Positions 62,201-64,000 of a stretch of DNA of 64,000 bases are shown here, in pieces. Origin of the DNA: Phialophora verrucosa (lineage: Eukaryota; Ascomycota; Eurotiomycetes; Chaetothyriales; Herpotrichiellaceae). The stretch's first letter is position 1. Every line of letters begins with the position of its first letter. The notes below the pieces were generated by a model. The model had not been told where the DNA came from. It saw only the letters and a program-made list of their open reading frames with translations, and searched no databases. A program made the translations under genes and the position numbers. The stretch covers positions 2,728,001 to 2,792,000 of the forward strand of contig MSED01000003.1 in the NCBI GenBank assembly GCA_002099365.1, given 5' to 3'.

Positions 62201-63103
62201 GGTCTCGAAACTGGGGCTTGCGTGGATCCCGGGACTTGGATGGGTGCACCTCTTTTTGAAGCATGGCAGCAATCGACCGCTTCTGATACGGGTATAAACG
62301 AGTCTTGAGGCCAACGATGCTGTCTTGGAATATATCGTCCATTGCCTGTTGATCGTGCACAACTGTCCCCGCATCATCAAGTGTAGTCTGTGGTGAAGAC
62401 AAGGTGTTGAAGGTGTAGAAAAGCGATTCTTCCTGCGAGAAATCTGGTTCCTTGTAAGTTTGCACGGGCGAGTTCGGATCATAGCTGCCATTCCAAGCCT
62501 CGACAGAAGTGTCAATGAAGTCCGCAAGCAACCTCAGCAGCTTCCTAAAGTGCTGTATTGACCCACGACTGCTTCGATTGACATCTTCTGGCAAGACATG
62601 AATTTTCAATGAAGCGTAGGCGGGATAGTTGACATGTTGAAGGAATGTAGTTGTGATCCATCCCCGTGCCTCGCCCTTCGTTAATTCTGGATGAGGATAG
62701 ACCGGCTCCTTTGGCCCGACCATGCGCCAGACACCTCCGACACTGTGATTTGAATGCCGGACAAGACGAATCGTCCCAAGAGCGACATGGTCGACCATCG
62801 CATCTGGTGATGGTGTAAAACTTTGGTCCATTATTGAGGACTCAGAGCCATCTGAGCGTTCAGGTGAGTGTGGAGTAGCACTGCGCCCATACGTCTGCAT
62901 TATTCAGCGACTGTTTCTTGAGTAGGTCAAGGGATATTTACCTTTGGATCTGGTTGGGGAAAAGATGACCTCCGCGCCGCTTCATCGGTGATAATACTGT
63001 GACTGCCAATTGTTCCAGGTCCCAAGAAAAAGTGACGGGTATCAAAGACATGGTCATCAACATCATCGATACCAAGACCGAGAAGTGAAGGAGAACTCGA
63101 CAT
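59241..63103 (-). CDS. SNF2-family DNA translocase (Rad5/SHPRH-like, no RING seen)
   Basis: Large chromatin or repair ATPase. Exon 1 (63103-62942) and exon 2 (62894-59241), intron GTAAAT..TGCAG, total 1,271 aa. A ~200-residue N-terminus precedes LKTRLYPYQKRSIAAML (Q-like motif). Motif I: ILAETMGYGKTLICIAL near 315. Ia: FATLLIVPPNLLVQWQHEIEKH. II: DEGH in RVICDEGHGFAG near 521. III: RRWVVSGTPSQSLQG. A roughly 450-residue stretch follows before the second RecA half: IIFYDSNDIAFWIAEAL, VLLMDLKQASHGLHVAAATRIFI and motif VI QAIKRAHRIGQTRPVYVETL near 1050. No C3HC4 RING was found between the halves, which argues against true Rad5/SHPRH ubiquitin-ligase function. The basic tail ends in Gly/Ser/Ala repeats. 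Start 63103 is the first ATG in frame. Confidence 0.92.
59250..59315. repeat. Short GGTGCAGGTTCT-type coding repeat at SNF2 C-terminus
   Basis: Minus strand encodes alternating Gly-Ala-Gly-Ser units (GAGSGASGGSGAGAGSGAGS) from a degenerate 12-bp repeat. Likely slippage-prone low complexity. Confidence 0.75.
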
Positions 63104-63846
63104 TGTCACAGAGAGCAAAGAGCCTGGTGCCACTGGAAGATCTATGTGGTCTCGCTGGTTGTGGGATGAATACGGCAGCTTGCAAGTCCAAGGGGAGCCT
63201 CGTTTGAGGATCCGAAAAAATTGAGCATGTCAGACAGAAACTATGGCGCAGAATTAGCTGCAAAATTCGTCGTTTCTAGGTCATGACAACGGCCTGTTGG
63301 AAGGCCGAGATGCCGCGCTGCAGCCTGTTCGTTCAGCTCCGCCTATTTACATGTTCCTCGCACCGACTTCTCTGAGGAAAGGCTGATGTGCTGCTTCTTG
63401 CACCCTGTTCGAGCCGCCCGTGTGAGTCGTCGAGCTAACTTGACATAGTCGCCATTGCCACTAATTAATAAAACCTCCAGCAGTCAGTTGTCACTGTCCT
63501 AGCGAAGAGCTCTGAGACTACCAATCTGCAATGAGACCAGACCATGCTCAACATCATGCAAGGATGCCCAGCCTTGCCTCTACGTGCCAGATGATATAGC
63601 CACTTGTAGATACCGCTCTATTGAGACTTCAGAAAGGTCCCGAGGATCCGGAACAGAATTGCCGAAGCCGAACCCCAGCTCTGGTGGCTCTATTACCGCT
63701 GACAAATCCATTTGTACTTGATGCTTCTCCACCTCATCCTCTCTTCAATTGAACATCATATGCGCAGAGAAAGCATTCGAAAGTGAGGCATCGGCATATA
63801 AAAAGTATACTGAGCCTCCATTTCTCAGTGGACCCTTCGACAACTG
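63104..63846. promoter_or_regulatory. Divergent promoter region, SNF2 gene / DsbA-like gene
   Basis: 743 bp between divergent starts. TATAAAAA lies at 63797-63804 for the plus-strand gene. No gene seen inside. Confidence 0.5.
63797..63804 (+). promoter_or_regulatory. TATA box for DsbA-like gene
   Basis: TATAAAAA sits 50 bp upstream of the first in-frame ATG (63847) and 86 bp upstream of the second (63883), so initiation may fall close to the first ATG. Confidence 0.5.
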
Positions 63847-64000
63847 ATGCGCTTTACGCCCACCCGCCACCTCCTCGCCAAAATGACCAACTACAACATC
63901 ACCATCACCAGCGACATCGTATGTCCATGGTGCATGATTGGCCATAACCGCCTGTCCCGCGCCATCGCCGAACATAAAAAGCAGTATCCCGACGACAAGT
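63847..64000 (+). CDS. DsbA/FrnE-like thioredoxin-fold oxidoreductase, 5' end only
   Basis: The frame runs off the window. From ATG 63883 it reads MTNYNITITSDIVCPWCMIG then HNRLSRAIAEHKKQYPDDK. The strand-then-CPWC arrangement (Cys-Pro-Trp-Cys) followed by a helix with the basic residues is the DsbA / FrnE (2-hydroxychromene-carboxylate isomerase-like) pattern; DSBA oxidoreductase-type fungal proteins begin this way. An upstream in-frame ATG at 63847 would add MRFTPTRHLLAK, a short basic extension that could act as part of a mitochondrial signal. Substrate and location cannot be judged from 51 codons. Confidence 0.82.
   Translation, partial: MRFTPTRHLLAKMTNYNITITSDIVCPWCMIGHNRLSRAIAEHKKQYPDDK

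Overview
The window is chromosomal DNA of a filamentous ascomycete (Pezizomycotina). The signs are short GT-AG introns with CTAAC or CTGAC branch sites, single-copy nuclear genes at fungal spacing, a HET-domain protein, a fungal ADAM protease, PRM1, a three-domain xanthine dehydrogenase and a centrin with the filamentous-fungal insertion. A Eurotiomycetes or Dothideomycetes source is plausible, but the sequence alone does not fix the class. I saw no convincing tRNA, rRNA, CRISPR array or intact transposon.

Layout. Bases 1-19.2 kb hold eight minus-strand housekeeping genes: acetyl-CoA synthetase (its 3' end is beyond the window), GET2, centrin CDC31, mitochondrial kynurenine aminotransferase BNA3, an ADAM metalloprotease, a tricalbin-like SMP/C2 tether, GlcNAc-6-phosphate deacetylase, and a disordered protein with a candidate PP1-docking motif. 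From 19.2 to about 36 kb the region looks accessory. It has a 2.4-kb gene-poor stretch, a disrupted fungal gene resembling the Uma2/PD-(D/E)xK fold, a HET-domain protein, and a giant (about 3,114-residue) DUF6606/DUF3638/DUF3645 SecA-like ATPase broken by a 5-bp tandem duplication. From 37 to 41 kb a Pol-iota-like translesion polymerase and the Mgs1/WRNIP1 ATPase sit head to head over 247 bp. From 41 to 64 kb come a secreted GH130 glycosidase, PRM1, a three-KH RNA-binding protein, an uncharacterised zinc-finger protein, xanthine dehydrogenase, a large SNF2 translocase and the start of a DsbA-family oxidoreductase.

How the genes fit together. Several belong to known cell systems: acetate and purine catabolism, GlcNAc catabolism, NAD/kynurenine metabolism, ER membrane insertion and ER-plasma-membrane contact, spindle-pole-body duplication, mating-cell fusion and DNA damage tolerance. 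The most unusual part is the accessory block, where two of three genes carry disabling changes and the third is of the allorecognition type. Exon boundaries were built by hand from splice motifs and reading-frame closure. All multi-exon models given as CDS close to whole codons, but none has transcript support here.
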